A DNA stretch of 54,595 nucleotides from Streptomyces milbemycinicus (GTDB lineage: Bacteria > Actinomycetota > Actinomycetes > Streptomycetales > Streptomycetaceae). The notes under the pieces were generated by a model. It had not been told where the DNA came from. It did not search any database and saw only the letters and a list, made by a program, of their open reading frames with translations. The DNA is taken from assembly GCF_002154605.1 (NCBI RefSeq), contig NZ_MUNE01000100.1, forward strand, positions 1-54,595, in the 5' to 3' direction. The translations under genes were made by a program, and so were the position numbers. Shown piece by piece: positions 44,789 to 53,497 of the stretch; position 1 is the stretch's first letter; each line of letters starts with the position of its first letter.

Positions 44789-46241
44789 ATGACACAGCAC
44801 CGCAAGCAACCGGCTCGGCGCGGCAGCGCCGTCTGGGCCGTGGTCATCACCAGCATGGCCGGATTCATCACCGCGCTCGACAACCTGATCGTCACCACCG
44901 CCCTCCCCTCCATCCGCGAGGACCTCGGCGGCGGCCTCGAAGACCTCGAATGGACGGTGAGCGCCTACACCCTCACCTTCGCGGTCCTGCTCATGTTCGG
45001 CGCTTCCCTCGGCGACCGCTTCGGCCGCCGAAGACTGTTCGCTATTGGGCTCACGATCTTCACCCGCAGCCTCGGCCGCGGCCGCACTCGCCCCCGGGAT
45101 GGGTGAACTGATCGCCGCCCGTGCGGCGCAGGGCGTCGGGGCCGCGATCGTGACGCCGCTGACCCTCACCCTGCTGGCGGCGGCCGTCCCCGCCGAACGG
45201 CGCGGCGTGGCCTTCGGTATCTGGGGCGCGGCCAGCGGCATCGCCGTCGCCACCGGACCGCTCATCGGCGGCACGCTCACCGAACATCTCTCCTGGCAGT
45301 GGATCTTCTGGGTGAACGTCCCGCTCGGCCTGGCGCTGATTCCGCTGGCCCTGCTGCGGCTGGGCGAGAGCCACGGCCCGAACCCGAGCCTCGACCTCGT
45401 CGGCACGGCCCTCGTCAGCGGCGGTCTGTTCGGCATCGTCTACGCCCTGGTGCGCGGCAATACCAACGGCTGGACCAGCACCCCGGTGCTCGGCGGCTTC
45501 TTCGCGGGTACGGCCCTGCTCGTCAGCTTCGTCCTCTACGAACTGCGCGCCAAGCACCCGATGCTGCCGATGCGTACCTTCCGCCAGCGCTCCTTCAGCG
45601 CCATCAACGCCGCCAGCCTGCTGATGTTCCTGGGGATGTTCGGGTCAATCTTCCTGCTCAGCCAGTACCTGCAGACCGTCGGCGGCTACTCACCAATGGA
45701 AGCCGGCGTGCGGATGCTGCCCTGGACCGCCATGCCCATGTTCGCCGGACCGCTGGCCGGGGCGCTGTCCGACCGCGTCGGCGGCGGTCCTGTCGTCACG
45801 GCAGGCATGGCCCTGAACGCGGTGGGCCTCGCGCTCTGGGCGCTGGCCGTCGAGCCGCAGGTGTCGTACACCTCTCTGCTGCCGGCGCTGATCGTCTGCG
45901 GAACCGGCATGGGCATGTTCTTCGCCCCCAGCGCGAACCTCGTCATGAGCACGGTCCGCCCGGAGGAGCAGGGCATCGCCTCCGGCGCCAACAACGCGAT
46001 CCGCGAGGTCGGCGGCGCCATCGGCGTCGCGTCGCTGGCAGCGGTCTTCTCCGCCCAGGGCGGCTACGGGTCCGCCTCGCTGTTCGTGGACGGGCTGGTC
46101 CCGGCGCTCTGGGTCGGGGCCGGTGCGGTCGCCCTGGCGGCGGCCCTGGCGTTGCTGATGCCCCGGCAGCGCAAGGCCGATAGCCCGGCTGCCGGCCTTG
46201 CCGCGGGGGATGCTCCGGCCGGCGTCCCGGTCGCGACCTGA
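44789..46241 (+). pseudogene. EmrB/QacA-type MFS exporter with one frameshift
   Basis: Starts ATG 44789: VWAVVITSMAGFITALDNLI, VTTALPSIREDLGGGLEDLE, ending the first frame after FGRRRLFAIGLTIFT. At 45061-45065 an extra C shifts the frame; the rest continues as ELIAARAAQGVGAAIVTPLT, ERRGVAFGIWGAASGIAVAT (motif C region), FLGMFGSIFLLSQYLQTVGG and VIREVGGAIGV-like IREVGGAIGVASLAAVFSAQ. With the shift repaired it is a complete 14-helix drug/proton antiporter of about 483 aa. A base-calling error is a real alternative to true inactivation. Confidence 0.8.
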
Positions 46242-46249
46242 GGCCCGTT

Positions 46250-46293
46250 CCGAGGGGCGGCCCAGGCCGGTGTGGTTGGGCCCGCCCCCTCGG
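46250..46293. terminator. Bidirectional terminator between convergent genes
   Basis: CCGAGGGGCGGCCCA at 46250-46264 pairs, with small bulges, with TGGGCCCGCCCCCTCGG at 46277-46293. It lies between the ends of the MFS gene (plus) and the hydrolase (minus). Confidence 0.65.
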
Positions 46294-46823
46294 CCTGTCC
46301 TGCCTTCCAGGCTCATTAGCCATACGGTGACATCACACCGTGGTCGAGGCCCGTCGGACGGCTCGACTGGTCCGCCAGCGCTCGCATGACCGGAGGGGCG
46401 CCGATTCCGTCACCGTGTCGGGGCCATTGGTTCGTCCCGCCGGCCAAGAAGGCCCGTAGATGCACCAGCAGCGCCTCCGGCTGCTCCTCCGGGATGAAGT
46501 GGCCGCATTCCGGGATCTCGGCACCGGTGACATCGTCCGCGTAGGCACGCCAGATCTCCAGCGTGAGCAGGCGGGCCGGGAGTCCTGCGGAACCCCACAC
46601 TGCCAGCACCGGCATGGTGAGGCGGCGGCCTTCGGCGGCGTCGATGTCGTCGAGCGCGATGTCCTGCTCCATGGCCCGGTAGTCGTCGAAGCTTGCGCGC
46701 ATGGCACCCGGGCGGGAGAACGCACGGACATAGCCGTCGACCGCTTCGGGTGTCAGCCCGTGGCGGTTGTAGGTCCAGCGCTCGAAGAAGTACTCAAGAT
46801 ACCCACGGATGTCGTGCCCCACG

Positions 46824-47677
46824 TGGCTTCGTTCACTTCTTAGGACAGCGTTTGTCGATGAGTTTGGGCAGCGCTTGGTGGTCAAGCCGCCGACTGATGT
46901 TCACGAGTTTTGACAGCACTGGGCTCCGTCGAGGTCTGACAGGCCCGCAGAGTGCTGTCAGCGGCTGGGGCTAGGGTCCCTGGTGTGAGTGACTACTACG
47001 ACCTGTTCCTGGCGGTGGACCTGCCGCCGGACCTGCCCGAGCCGGTGCTTTTGGAACTGAGGTGGCTCCTGGGGCAGGCGGACATGCCGACAGAGTTGAA
47101 GTCGACCGACTGGGAGTCATGGGGCGGTCCCTGGCAGGCCTTCGACGGTGGCTCGGCGAGCCACTCGTTCGACGGGGCCGATGTCTCCCTGCTGGTCCGT
47201 GCCATGGACAGGCCGAACCTGGACGGCAGCGAACCGTGGGCCCTGACCGTCCGGGCGTGCGTCCACGAGGACGACTTCGGGGTGACGATGGACGTCGTCG
47301 GGTGGCTTCTTCGACACGCGACGACGCAAGGGTGGGTCGGGTTCGTCCGTGACTCCGGCCTGGGCCAGGTCCGACATCTCGTGCGCCACGAGGGTGGCTT
47401 CGATCTTGTCGATGTCCGCCCGGTCGGCCAGCAGAAGCGTGTTCCCTGGTCATCGCGGTAGCCCGTCTCCAAGCGGGGCATGCGGAACGACTGGAAAGGT
47501 CAGCTGGCGGTGACCTTCGACATCTGCGGCATGACCAGGGCCTTTCACCAGGAGCATCTCGATGCTGCCCTGGCAAGTAGCCCGGTGCTGTCAAAACTCG
47601 CGAACATCACCCGACGGTGGATCGGGGTGCCTCCCAAACTCGTGAACAACTGACGTCACGACTCGTGAACAAAGCCA
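46824..47677. mobile_element. 854-bp cargo-bearing transposable element without a transposase
   Basis: Terminal repeats TGGCTTCGTTCAC (left, 46824) and TGGCTTTGTTCAC (right, inverted, ending 47677) are flanked by an exact 9-bp duplication TGCCCCACG (46815-46823 and 47678-47686). Inside each end lie three iterated motifs resembling TGTTCACGAGT. The innermost pair (about 46897-46926 and 47579-47608) is a 30-bp inverted repeat with two mismatches. The only gene inside (46985-47461) is not a transposase. It is probably mobilised in trans by an element with matching ends. Confidence 0.88.
46985..47461 (+). CDS. Passenger gene of the 854-bp element; hypothetical protein
   Basis: 158 aa from GTG 46985. 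Sequence: SDYYDLFLAVDLPPDLPEPV, LLELRWLLGQADMPTELKST, ALTVRACVHEDDFGVTMDVV and LLRHATTQGWVGFVRDSGLG. It looks like a small soluble alpha/beta protein rich in acidic residues, with no transposase, recombinase or zinc-finger motif. Similar small proteins occur as unknowns in streptomycetes. Its role (cargo, regulator of mobility or protective gene) cannot be told from sequence. A further 100 bp downstream (NDWKGQLAVTFDICGMTRAF in another frame) is coding-like and may be an eroded continuation. Confidence 0.65.
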   Translation: MSDYYDLFLAVDLPPDLPEPVLLELRWLLGQADMPTELKSTDWESWGGPWQAFDGGSASHSFDGADVSLLVRAMDRPNLDGSEPWALTVRACVHEDDFGVTMDVVGWLLRHATTQGWVGFVRDSGLGQVRHLVRHEGGFDLVDVRPVGQQKRVPWSSR

Positions 47678-48182
47678 TGCCCCACGAGACGCTCGGGCAG
47701 ATCGGGTTGCATCTGGAACAGCCAGCGCCAGTACCCGGAAGCGAGTGAGGCGTCCATGCGGCGGAACATCTCCCGGGTGGGCACCACGTCGAGCACAGCC
47801 AGCCGCTCCACCTGCTCAGGGCGGTCCAGCGCCCAGCGGTGCGCCACGCGGGCGCCGCGGTCGTGACCCACAACCACGGCCTTTTCGAAGCCGAGTGCCT
47901 CGACGAGGCCAGCCATGTCGGCGGCCATCCGCCGCTTGTCGTAACCGGTCGCGGGCTTATCGCTCAGGCCGTAGCCACACAGGTCGGGTGCCACAACGGT
48001 GTGGTCGGCGGCGAGATCCGCCAGCACCGGCCGCCAGCAGTCGGAGGTCTGCGGCCAGCCGTGGAGCAGAACGAGCAGAGGGCCGGATCCCGCTCGGACG
48101 TAGTGCAGGCGGACCCCGTCCACCTGCGTCACTCCGGTGGTTACTGGTGGCCGTCCCATGGATGCGCCTCCTTGGCACGGAC

Positions 48183-48201
48183 TAACCCTCTTAGAGGGTT
48201 A
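48183..48201. promoter_or_regulatory. Perfect palindromic operator between hydrolase and CGNR genes
   Basis: TAACCCTC (48183-48190), spacer TTA, GAGGGTTA (48194-48201). It is the only strong palindrome in the 50-bp divergent promoter, so it is the probable binding site of the CGNR regulator. Confidence 0.72.
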
Positions 48202-48208
48202 AGCTAGC

Positions 48209-48836
48209 GTGCAGAACGGAGGCGTGGCAACGGACGATATGTGGATGTGGGACGGCGGGCGGGCCTGCCTGGACCTCATCAACACCCTCCGCAGCCGGTG
48301 GCGGACCACGCCTGAGGAGACGCTCCGGAATTCGGGCGAACTGATCCTCTGGCTTCAGGAGGCCGGTCTGCTCACGCCGGGCGCCCCGGACCCCGCCGAT
48401 GCCGCCGTCCTGGCGTCGGGCCGACGGCTGCGCGAGGCGGTCGACCGGGCCGTGCTCGCGGTCGCCGACGGTCGGCTGCCTCATCCGCCGACGTCAAGCT
48501 GCTCAACCGATCGGCAGCGGAGGCCCCCGGACGGCCCTGCAAATCGCCGTCACGGACGGACGCCCGGAGCCCGCCGGCACCACGAGCCTCGCCGCCGACC
48601 CCACGGCCGCGTCGGCACTCGTCGCCCAGGACGCCGTCGATCTGCTCCTGTCCGCCGAGACCCGGCGCGCACGCATCTGCGGCGCGGACACGCGCGCCCT
48701 GCGCTTCCTGGACCGCTCCCCCGCCCACAACCGCCGCTGGTGCTCCATGTCCCGCTGCGGCAAGCGCGCCAGGGTCCGCCTCCACCAGGCCCGAGCCAGA
48801 CAGAGTGAGGCCCCCCGGAAGGCTGAAACCACGTAG
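48209..48836 (+). pseudogene. CGNR (ABATE-domain) regulator with two frameshifts
   Basis: N-terminal ABATE domain: MWMWDGGRACLDLINTLRSR, LRNSGELILWLQEAGLLTPG, RRLREAVDRAVLAVADGRLP. A base is missing near 48487 (the next residues should be ADVKLLNRSAAEAP), and a second shift follows in the C5 run near 48526. The last frame gives RTALQIAVTDGRPEPAGTTS, LVAQDAVDLLLSAETRRARI and RWCSMSRCGKRARVRLHQAR, the CGNR zinc finger with Gly-Lys in place of Gly-Asn. The start is ambiguous (GTG 48209, GTG 48224 or ATG 48239). Confidence 0.75.
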
Positions 48837-48846
48837 TACTTCTTGC

Positions 48847-48892
48847 CGCGAAGGCGGCGCCCCTCCCGGCCGGGAGGGGCGCCGCCTTCGCG
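48847..48892. terminator. Perfect 23-bp inverted-repeat terminator
   Basis: Positions 48847-48869 and 48870-48892 are exact inverted copies (outer part CGCGAAGGCGGCGCCCCTCC). It lies between the convergent CGNR and HxlR genes and would terminate both. Confidence 0.82.
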
Positions 48893-48942
48893 TGCGGCCG
48901 GTGAGGATTTCGCGCCGATCGCCTGACGCAACCGCGCTCAGC

Positions 48943-49452
48943 TCACTCGGCGGGCTTCATACGAAATGCAGGGCCGGGGACACTCTCGATGTCTTCCGCC
49001 TGCACGGAGTGGCCTCGTTCGCAGCGCACCTGGACGTCGACGTGCGCGCCGCATGCGCGGTGTCGCGCCAGTACAGCGGGCCCCTCCGGGTCGGCGCGGT
49101 ATCGGTCGCCCCACTGCAGGAGCCCCATCACGGCTGGGACCAGATCCATACCCTTGGGGGTGATCACGTACTTCGGCCGACTCCGCGAGCCAGGCTCCTT
49201 GTAGGTCTCGGTGGCCAGGATCCCTTCCTCCACGAGCATCCGGAGCCGTGTCGCGAGAAGGTTGCGAGGACAGCCGAGGACGCGTTCGAAGTCACTGAAG
49301 CGGGACGAGCCGTACCAGACCTCGCGGAGGATCAGGATCGTCCACTTCTCACCCACGACCTCAAGGGTCCGCGCGATCGAGCAGTTCGACACGTCCCGGT
49401 CGAGACGGGGGTCCATGCCGGCGTCCTGAAGTGCTTCGGTCCACGCATCCAT
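48943..49452 (-). CDS. HxlR-family winged-helix regulator
   Basis: 169 aa from ATG 49452. Signature: CSIARTLEVVGEKWTILILR, FSDFERVLGCPRNLLATRLR and MLVEEGILATETYKEPGSRS, then a C-terminal extension with several Cys/His (HRACGAHVDVQVRCERGHSV) resembling a zinc-binding tail. It probably senses electrophiles or another ligand. A 24-bp near-palindrome lies 21 bp upstream of its start, and an MDR oxidoreductase gene follows on the other strand at 49765. Confidence 0.87.
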   Translation of the reverse strand: MDAWTEALQDAGMDPRLDRDVSNCSIARTLEVVGEKWTILILREVWYGSSRFSDFERVLGCPRNLLATRLRMLVEEGILATETYKEPGSRSRPKYVITPKGMDLVPAVMGLLQWGDRYRADPEGPAVLARHRACGAHVDVQVRCERGHSVQAEDIESVPGPAFRMKPAE

Positions 49453-49550
49453 GTGGGTGATTCTAACCTTATCTGAGTTTACTTTTCCATACTCAGCCAG
49501 TAACGTCATGACCGTACATCGACCCGGCCGCACACGCGAAGCGGGCCTCG
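49443..49550. repeat. Duplicated HxlR-promoter segment, copy 1
   Basis: From the HxlR start codon (CCACGCATCCATG) through the operator to CGTCATGACC and the CACACGCGAAGCGG block, this closely matches 52281-52385 in the same orientation. It is the intact copy with respect to HxlR. Confidence 0.8.
49473..49496. promoter_or_regulatory. Probable HxlR operator, copy 1
   Basis: CTGAGT (49473-49478) and ACTCAG (49491-49496) are perfect inverted arms around a 12-bp A/T-rich spacer. The same 24-bp architecture is kept at 52312-52335 despite changes in the spacer, which suggests selection on the arms. Confidence 0.65.
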
Positions 49551-49551
49551 C

Positions 49552-49689
49552 GGACGTCAACGTCGCCCCCAGGTCCACCCGCCGCTCGAAGGAGAGCATT
49601 CCTTCACCCTGGGCGCGGGACGCATACCCGAGGCTGACCCGGCCATCCAGCAAATGAGCCAGTGGCTCCGCCAGCACCTCGGCACCTGA
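49552..49689 (+). pseudogene. Esterase C-terminal remnant (second copy of the 52415 gene)
   Basis: The sequence encodes ADVNVAPRSTRRSKESIP-like residues in shifted frames, then HSFTLGAGRIPEADPAIQQM and SQWLRQHLGT, matching the last 46 or so residues of the esterase at 52415-53326. The rest of the gene is deleted between the duplicated promoter segment and this tail. A frame difference occurs near 49585. It is non-functional. Confidence 0.78.
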
Positions 49690-49764
49690 GTAGAAGAACT
49701 GCCTGAACAACCACATCGACCACCAAGAAAACCACCGAGAAGATCACACAGAAGGGCGGCTGAC

Positions 49765-50778
49765 ATGAAGGCCTTCGTCGTCGAGAAGTACGGCAAGGAC
49801 GGCGCGCGCGCCGCAGAGGTACCTGAGCCCACCGTCGGGGACCGCGACGTCCTGGTCAGAGTGAGCGCGGCCAGCATCAACCCGCTGGACAAAATGGTCC
49901 GCAACGGGGAATTCAAGCAGCTCCTGAAGTACAAGCTTCCGTTTGCACTCGGCCACGACGTGGCCGGCGTCGTGACGCGGGTCGGCTCCGCGGTATACGG
50001 CTTCAAAGTCGGCGACGAGGTCTACGCCCGTCCGCGGGACCTGCGGATCGGAGGCTTCGCGGAGTTCATCTCGATCGACCAGGACGATGTCGCGCCCAAG
50101 CCGGCCTCGCTCAACCTCCAAGAGGCAGCCGCGGTGCCGCTGGTGGCCTTGGCCGCCTGGCAGATCCTCGTCGACCGTGCCCGCGTGAAGCCGGGTCAGA
50201 AGGTGCTCATCCACGCCGGTGCCGGTGGCCTCGGGTCGACGGTCATCCAGCTCGCCAAGCACCTCGGCGCCACGGTAGCGACGACGACGGACACCGACAC
50301 CGAGAAGTTGGTCAGGAGCCTGGGCGCCGATGTCGTCGTCGACTACACCAAGGAAGACTTCTCGAAGGTGTTGTCCGGCTACGACCTGGTGCTGGACTCC
50401 CTGGGCGGGGCGAACCTCGAGAAGTCTCTGACGGTGCTGAAGCCCGGCGGCCTGGCCGTCGGTGTCGTCGGCCCGCCGGACGCCGGGTTCGCCAAGCAGA
50501 TCGGCGCCCCCTCGTTCATGGGTACCGTCATGAACACGCTCAGCCGCAAGATCCGCAAGCAGGCCAAGACGCTGAGCGTGCGCTACCAGTTCTTCTTCAT
50601 GCAGGCCAACGGCTCCCAGCTGCGCAAGCTGAGCGCCCTCTACGACAGCGGGAAGCTCCGCCCGGTCATCGACAGGACGTTCCCGTTCGACCAGACCCTC
50701 GAGGCGATGGCGTACGTCGAGCAGGGGCGCACCAAGGCCGGCAAGGTCGTGGTCTCGATGGTGCCCGACAGCGACTGA
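49765..50778 (+). CDS. NADP-dependent MDR oxidoreductase (quinone-oxidoreductase-like)
   Basis: 337 aa from ATG 49765. GroES-like domain: ASINPLDKMVRNGEFKQLLK, LPFALGHDVAGVVTRVGSAV. Rossmann domain: KVLIHAGAGGLGSTVIQLAK, VDYTKEDFSKVLSGYDLVLD, with a long insertion after GVVGPPDAGFAKQ typical of YhdH/RTN4IP1-like relatives. No zinc ligands were seen. Likely reduces quinones or alkenals with NADPH. Divergent from the HxlR gene at 49452 but separated by the esterase remnant, so control by HxlR is possible rather than certain. Confidence 0.87.
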   Translation: MKAFVVEKYGKDGARAAEVPEPTVGDRDVLVRVSAASINPLDKMVRNGEFKQLLKYKLPFALGHDVAGVVTRVGSAVYGFKVGDEVYARPRDLRIGGFAEFISIDQDDVAPKPASLNLQEAAAVPLVALAAWQILVDRARVKPGQKVLIHAGAGGLGSTVIQLAKHLGATVATTTDTDTEKLVRSLGADVVVDYTKEDFSKVLSGYDLVLDSLGGANLEKSLTVLKPGGLAVGVVGPPDAGFAKQIGAPSFMGTVMNTLSRKIRKQAKTLSVRYQFFFMQANGSQLRKLSALYDSGKLRPVIDRTFPFDQTLEAMAYVEQGRTKAGKVVVSMVPDSD

Positions 50779-50784
50779 GATCAG

Positions 50785-51665
50785 GCCGGCCGCAGGCCTT
50801 CCGCCCGGCGCGGTCACCGAAGGAGGCGACGACGCCGTCGGCGATCCTATGGCGACCACTTTCACGGAGGGTCGCTGCTGTAGGCATCTCGGTGCCATCC
50901 GTGACGTCATACGCTCGCGGCACAGCGCGCCACGCGGCTCAACGTCAACCTGAGCCATGGTCAAGGCCCTACATCCGTTGCGCGTCGGGGTTGATCACAG
51001 CCGCCGAGCCACCACCCCTGCGTGGGCCCGCCCAGATCGAAGTTGCCCCTGAGGTGAGCCCAGTGTCCGTCCTCCCGTGCCACAATGCACCGGTACCGCC
51101 CCTGCCCGCGCAGGTCGTGCAGGCAAGCTACCCCCGTGGCACGACGACGACACGGGCACACAATCGGACGGACGGACTGTGGACAGACGGGGATTTCGCC
51201 GCGCGGCCGGCCGGGAGAGCGCAAGCCGGCGACGAGACGGTCAGTGGCGAGACCACCCTCGCCGCGTCGGGCGAGACAGTATCGACAGCTCGCAGGGCTC
51301 GACGCTCATGACGTGACACGGCGCTGACCAACGGCGCCCGCTACTCCCGCTTAGAGTCCGAGGACGATCTCGCCGCCTCCGTGGTCGCCGACCAGCGGCA
51401 CCAAGCGACGGTCGCTCTTCCGCGGCCATGCTCGACGAGATCGGACGCTGCACGGACGCAACCAGACAGGCTTACACCGACGGCGTGCCGGCTGTCATGG
51501 GCGGCAACGCCGCCCGCATGGCTCCCGAGGATTCGCCGCGGTACGCATGAGGGCGCTCAGCGTCCTCCCGGTCCCCGCCCAACGTCTGCCGCGGCAGTCT
51601 GCGGAGCTCGACGCTCCCACGTATCTCGTGGTCGTGTGCCCCTCCTGCACGAACGGCCCTATACG
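50785..51665. other. Region without an intact gene
   Basis: About 880 bp of apparent debris. A plus-strand stretch near 51427-51550 encodes EIGRCTDATRQAYTDGVPAV and MGGNAARMAPEDSPRYA, resembling the last residues of an amidohydrolase, but no active-site motif remains. A minus-strand stretch near 51000-51120 (RYRCIVAREDGHWAHLRGNF) is coding-like but unplaced. Nothing here can be supported as a functional gene. Confidence 0.45.
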
Positions 51666-51667
51666 TC

Positions 51668-52280
<613 letters not shown>

Positions 52281-52288
<8 letters not shown>

Positions 52289-52385
52289 CCATGAAGTGAT
52301 TCCAACCTAACCTGAGTTTACTTTCATATACTCAGCGAGTAGCGTCATGACCAGCACATCCACCCGGCCGTACACAAGAAGCGGA
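52281..52385. repeat. Duplicated HxlR-promoter segment, copy 2
   Basis: Begins CCACGCATCCATG as in copy 1 and keeps the operator, the GTCATGACC block and the AAGAAGCGG block. Only about 13 bp of HxlR coding sequence remain, so the left breakpoint lies at the aldehyde dehydrogenase remnant. Here the segment serves as promoter of the intact esterase. Confidence 0.8.
52312..52335. promoter_or_regulatory. Probable HxlR operator, copy 2
   Basis: CTGAGT (52312-52317) and ACTCAG (52330-52335) with a 12-bp spacer; the arms extend as CTGAGTTTA and TATACTCAG. It lies 79 bp upstream of the esterase start, so the HxlR protein of 48943-49452 may control the esterase. Confidence 0.62.
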
Positions 52386-52414
52386 CCGGCACCGACCCGT
52401 GAAGGAGCGCCACC

Positions 52415-53326
52415 ATGGGAGCAAGCCCAGAGGCACAGCAGTTCGCGCAGTTCCTCGAGAGCGTGAGCGCGAGGTCGTCGACACCAGGCCTCGACCTGGC
52501 CGTCATCCGCGACATCGTCGAGACGAACCACCGGGCCTCGGCCGAACCGGAAGGTGTCACCTACGCCGAAGTCGACACAGACGGCGTCCCCGCCCTCTGG
52601 TGCATCCCCGAAGACGCCCACCCCGACCGTGCACTCCTCCACTTCCACTTCGGCGGGTCGGTCACCGCCTCCATGCACTCGGACCGCAAGGCCGCCGGCC
52701 ATATTGCCAAGGCGGCCGGCGCCCGCTCCCTCGTCGTCAACTTCCGCCTGGCACCCGAACACCCCCACCCTGCACAGCTCGACGATGCCGAGACCGCCTA
52801 CCGATGGCTGCTCTCCCAGGGCTACGAGCCGCGGAACATCGGCAGCACGGGCCACTCGATCGGCGGCACCCTTGCCGTGATGCTGCCGCTGCGCCTGCTC
52901 GCCAAGGGCGAGGCGACCCCAGGCGCGATCGCCAGCGTCTCCCCGTGGACCGACCTCACCCTGCAGAACGCCGCGGTCGACAAGAACGAAGAGAACGACA
53001 AGATGCTCAGCAGGAACACGCTCGAGCTGTTCCGAGGAGCCTGGCTGCAGGAGCCCGGAGTGGACTTCGCCGACCCGCAGATCAGCCTCGTGAACGCCGA
53101 TCTGACCGGCCTGCCGCCCACGATCGTCCACTACGGCGAGTACGAGACCCTCGCCGACGACGGCGCCCAGCTCGGCCTCCGACTCGCGGACTTCAACGTC
53201 ACCTCCCAGGTACACCCTCTGCCCGAAGGACAGCATTCGTTCGTCCTGGGCGCGGGACGCGTACCCGAGGTCGACCAGGCCATCCAGCAGATGGGCCAGT
53301 GGCTCCGTCGGCATCTCGGCGCGTGA
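52415..53326 (+). CDS. Alpha/beta hydrolase, HSL/GDXG-type esterase
   Basis: 303 aa; ATG 52415 follows GAAGGAGCG. The oxyanion motif is LLHFHFGGSVTAS (HGGG-like with Phe), then VVNFRLAPEHPHPAQLDDAE, typical of the hormone-sensitive-lipase group. The nucleophile is Ser148 in TGHSIGGT, with Asp248 in YETLADDG and His274 in EGQHSFVLG. It is cytosolic and hydrolyses short acyl or lactone esters; the substrate is unknown. Its promoter carries a copy of the HxlR operator. Confidence 0.88.
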   Translation: MGASPEAQQFAQFLESVSARSSTPGLDLAVIRDIVETNHRASAEPEGVTYAEVDTDGVPALWCIPEDAHPDRALLHFHFGGSVTASMHSDRKAAGHIAKAAGARSLVVNFRLAPEHPHPAQLDDAETAYRWLLSQGYEPRNIGSTGHSIGGTLAVMLPLRLLAKGEATPGAIASVSPWTDLTLQNAAVDKNEENDKMLSRNTLELFRGAWLQEPGVDFADPQISLVNADLTGLPPTIVHYGEYETLADDGAQLGLRLADFNVTSQVHPLPEGQHSFVLGAGRVPEVDQAIQQMGQWLRRHLGA

Positions 53327-53497
53327 GCGGAACCAAAATCTGAAGGCGGGGCCTGCTGCACCACCGCGATGCCGGTGACCAGGCCGCTGGTCTCCGGCAT
53401 CCTGCTCGACCATGTCGGCCTACATGCGGTACTTGTGTCCGGCACCGTTCTGCACCCCGCCACACGCCTGCCCCTCGATGCCACAAAGGAGTGCGCG

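Larger units (their letters stand above)
46316..48159 (-). pseudogene. Haloacid-dehalogenase-type alpha/beta hydrolase split by a cargo element
   Basis: The N-terminal half (48159-47678) starts at ATG 48159 with AAGGAGG upstream: RLHYVRAGSGPLLVLLHGWP, TVVAPDLCGYGLSDKP and VVVGHDRGARVAHRWALDRP with Asp100 as nucleophile, as in fluoroacetate dehalogenases. The C-terminal half (46823-46316) reads GYLEYFFERWTYNRHGLTPE, MPVLAVWGSAG and ECGHFIPEEQPEALLVHLRA with the catalytic His. Deleting 46824-47677 plus one 9-bp repeat joins them exactly as ERLVGHDIRGYLEY. A divergent CGNR regulator starts 50 bp away. Confidence 0.88.

Noticed and set aside
47656..48159. Hydrolase N-terminal half as a complete short gene
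   Set aside because: The stop codon comes from the inserted element; the matching C-terminal half lies beyond the 854-bp insertion and the rejoined frame is seamless.
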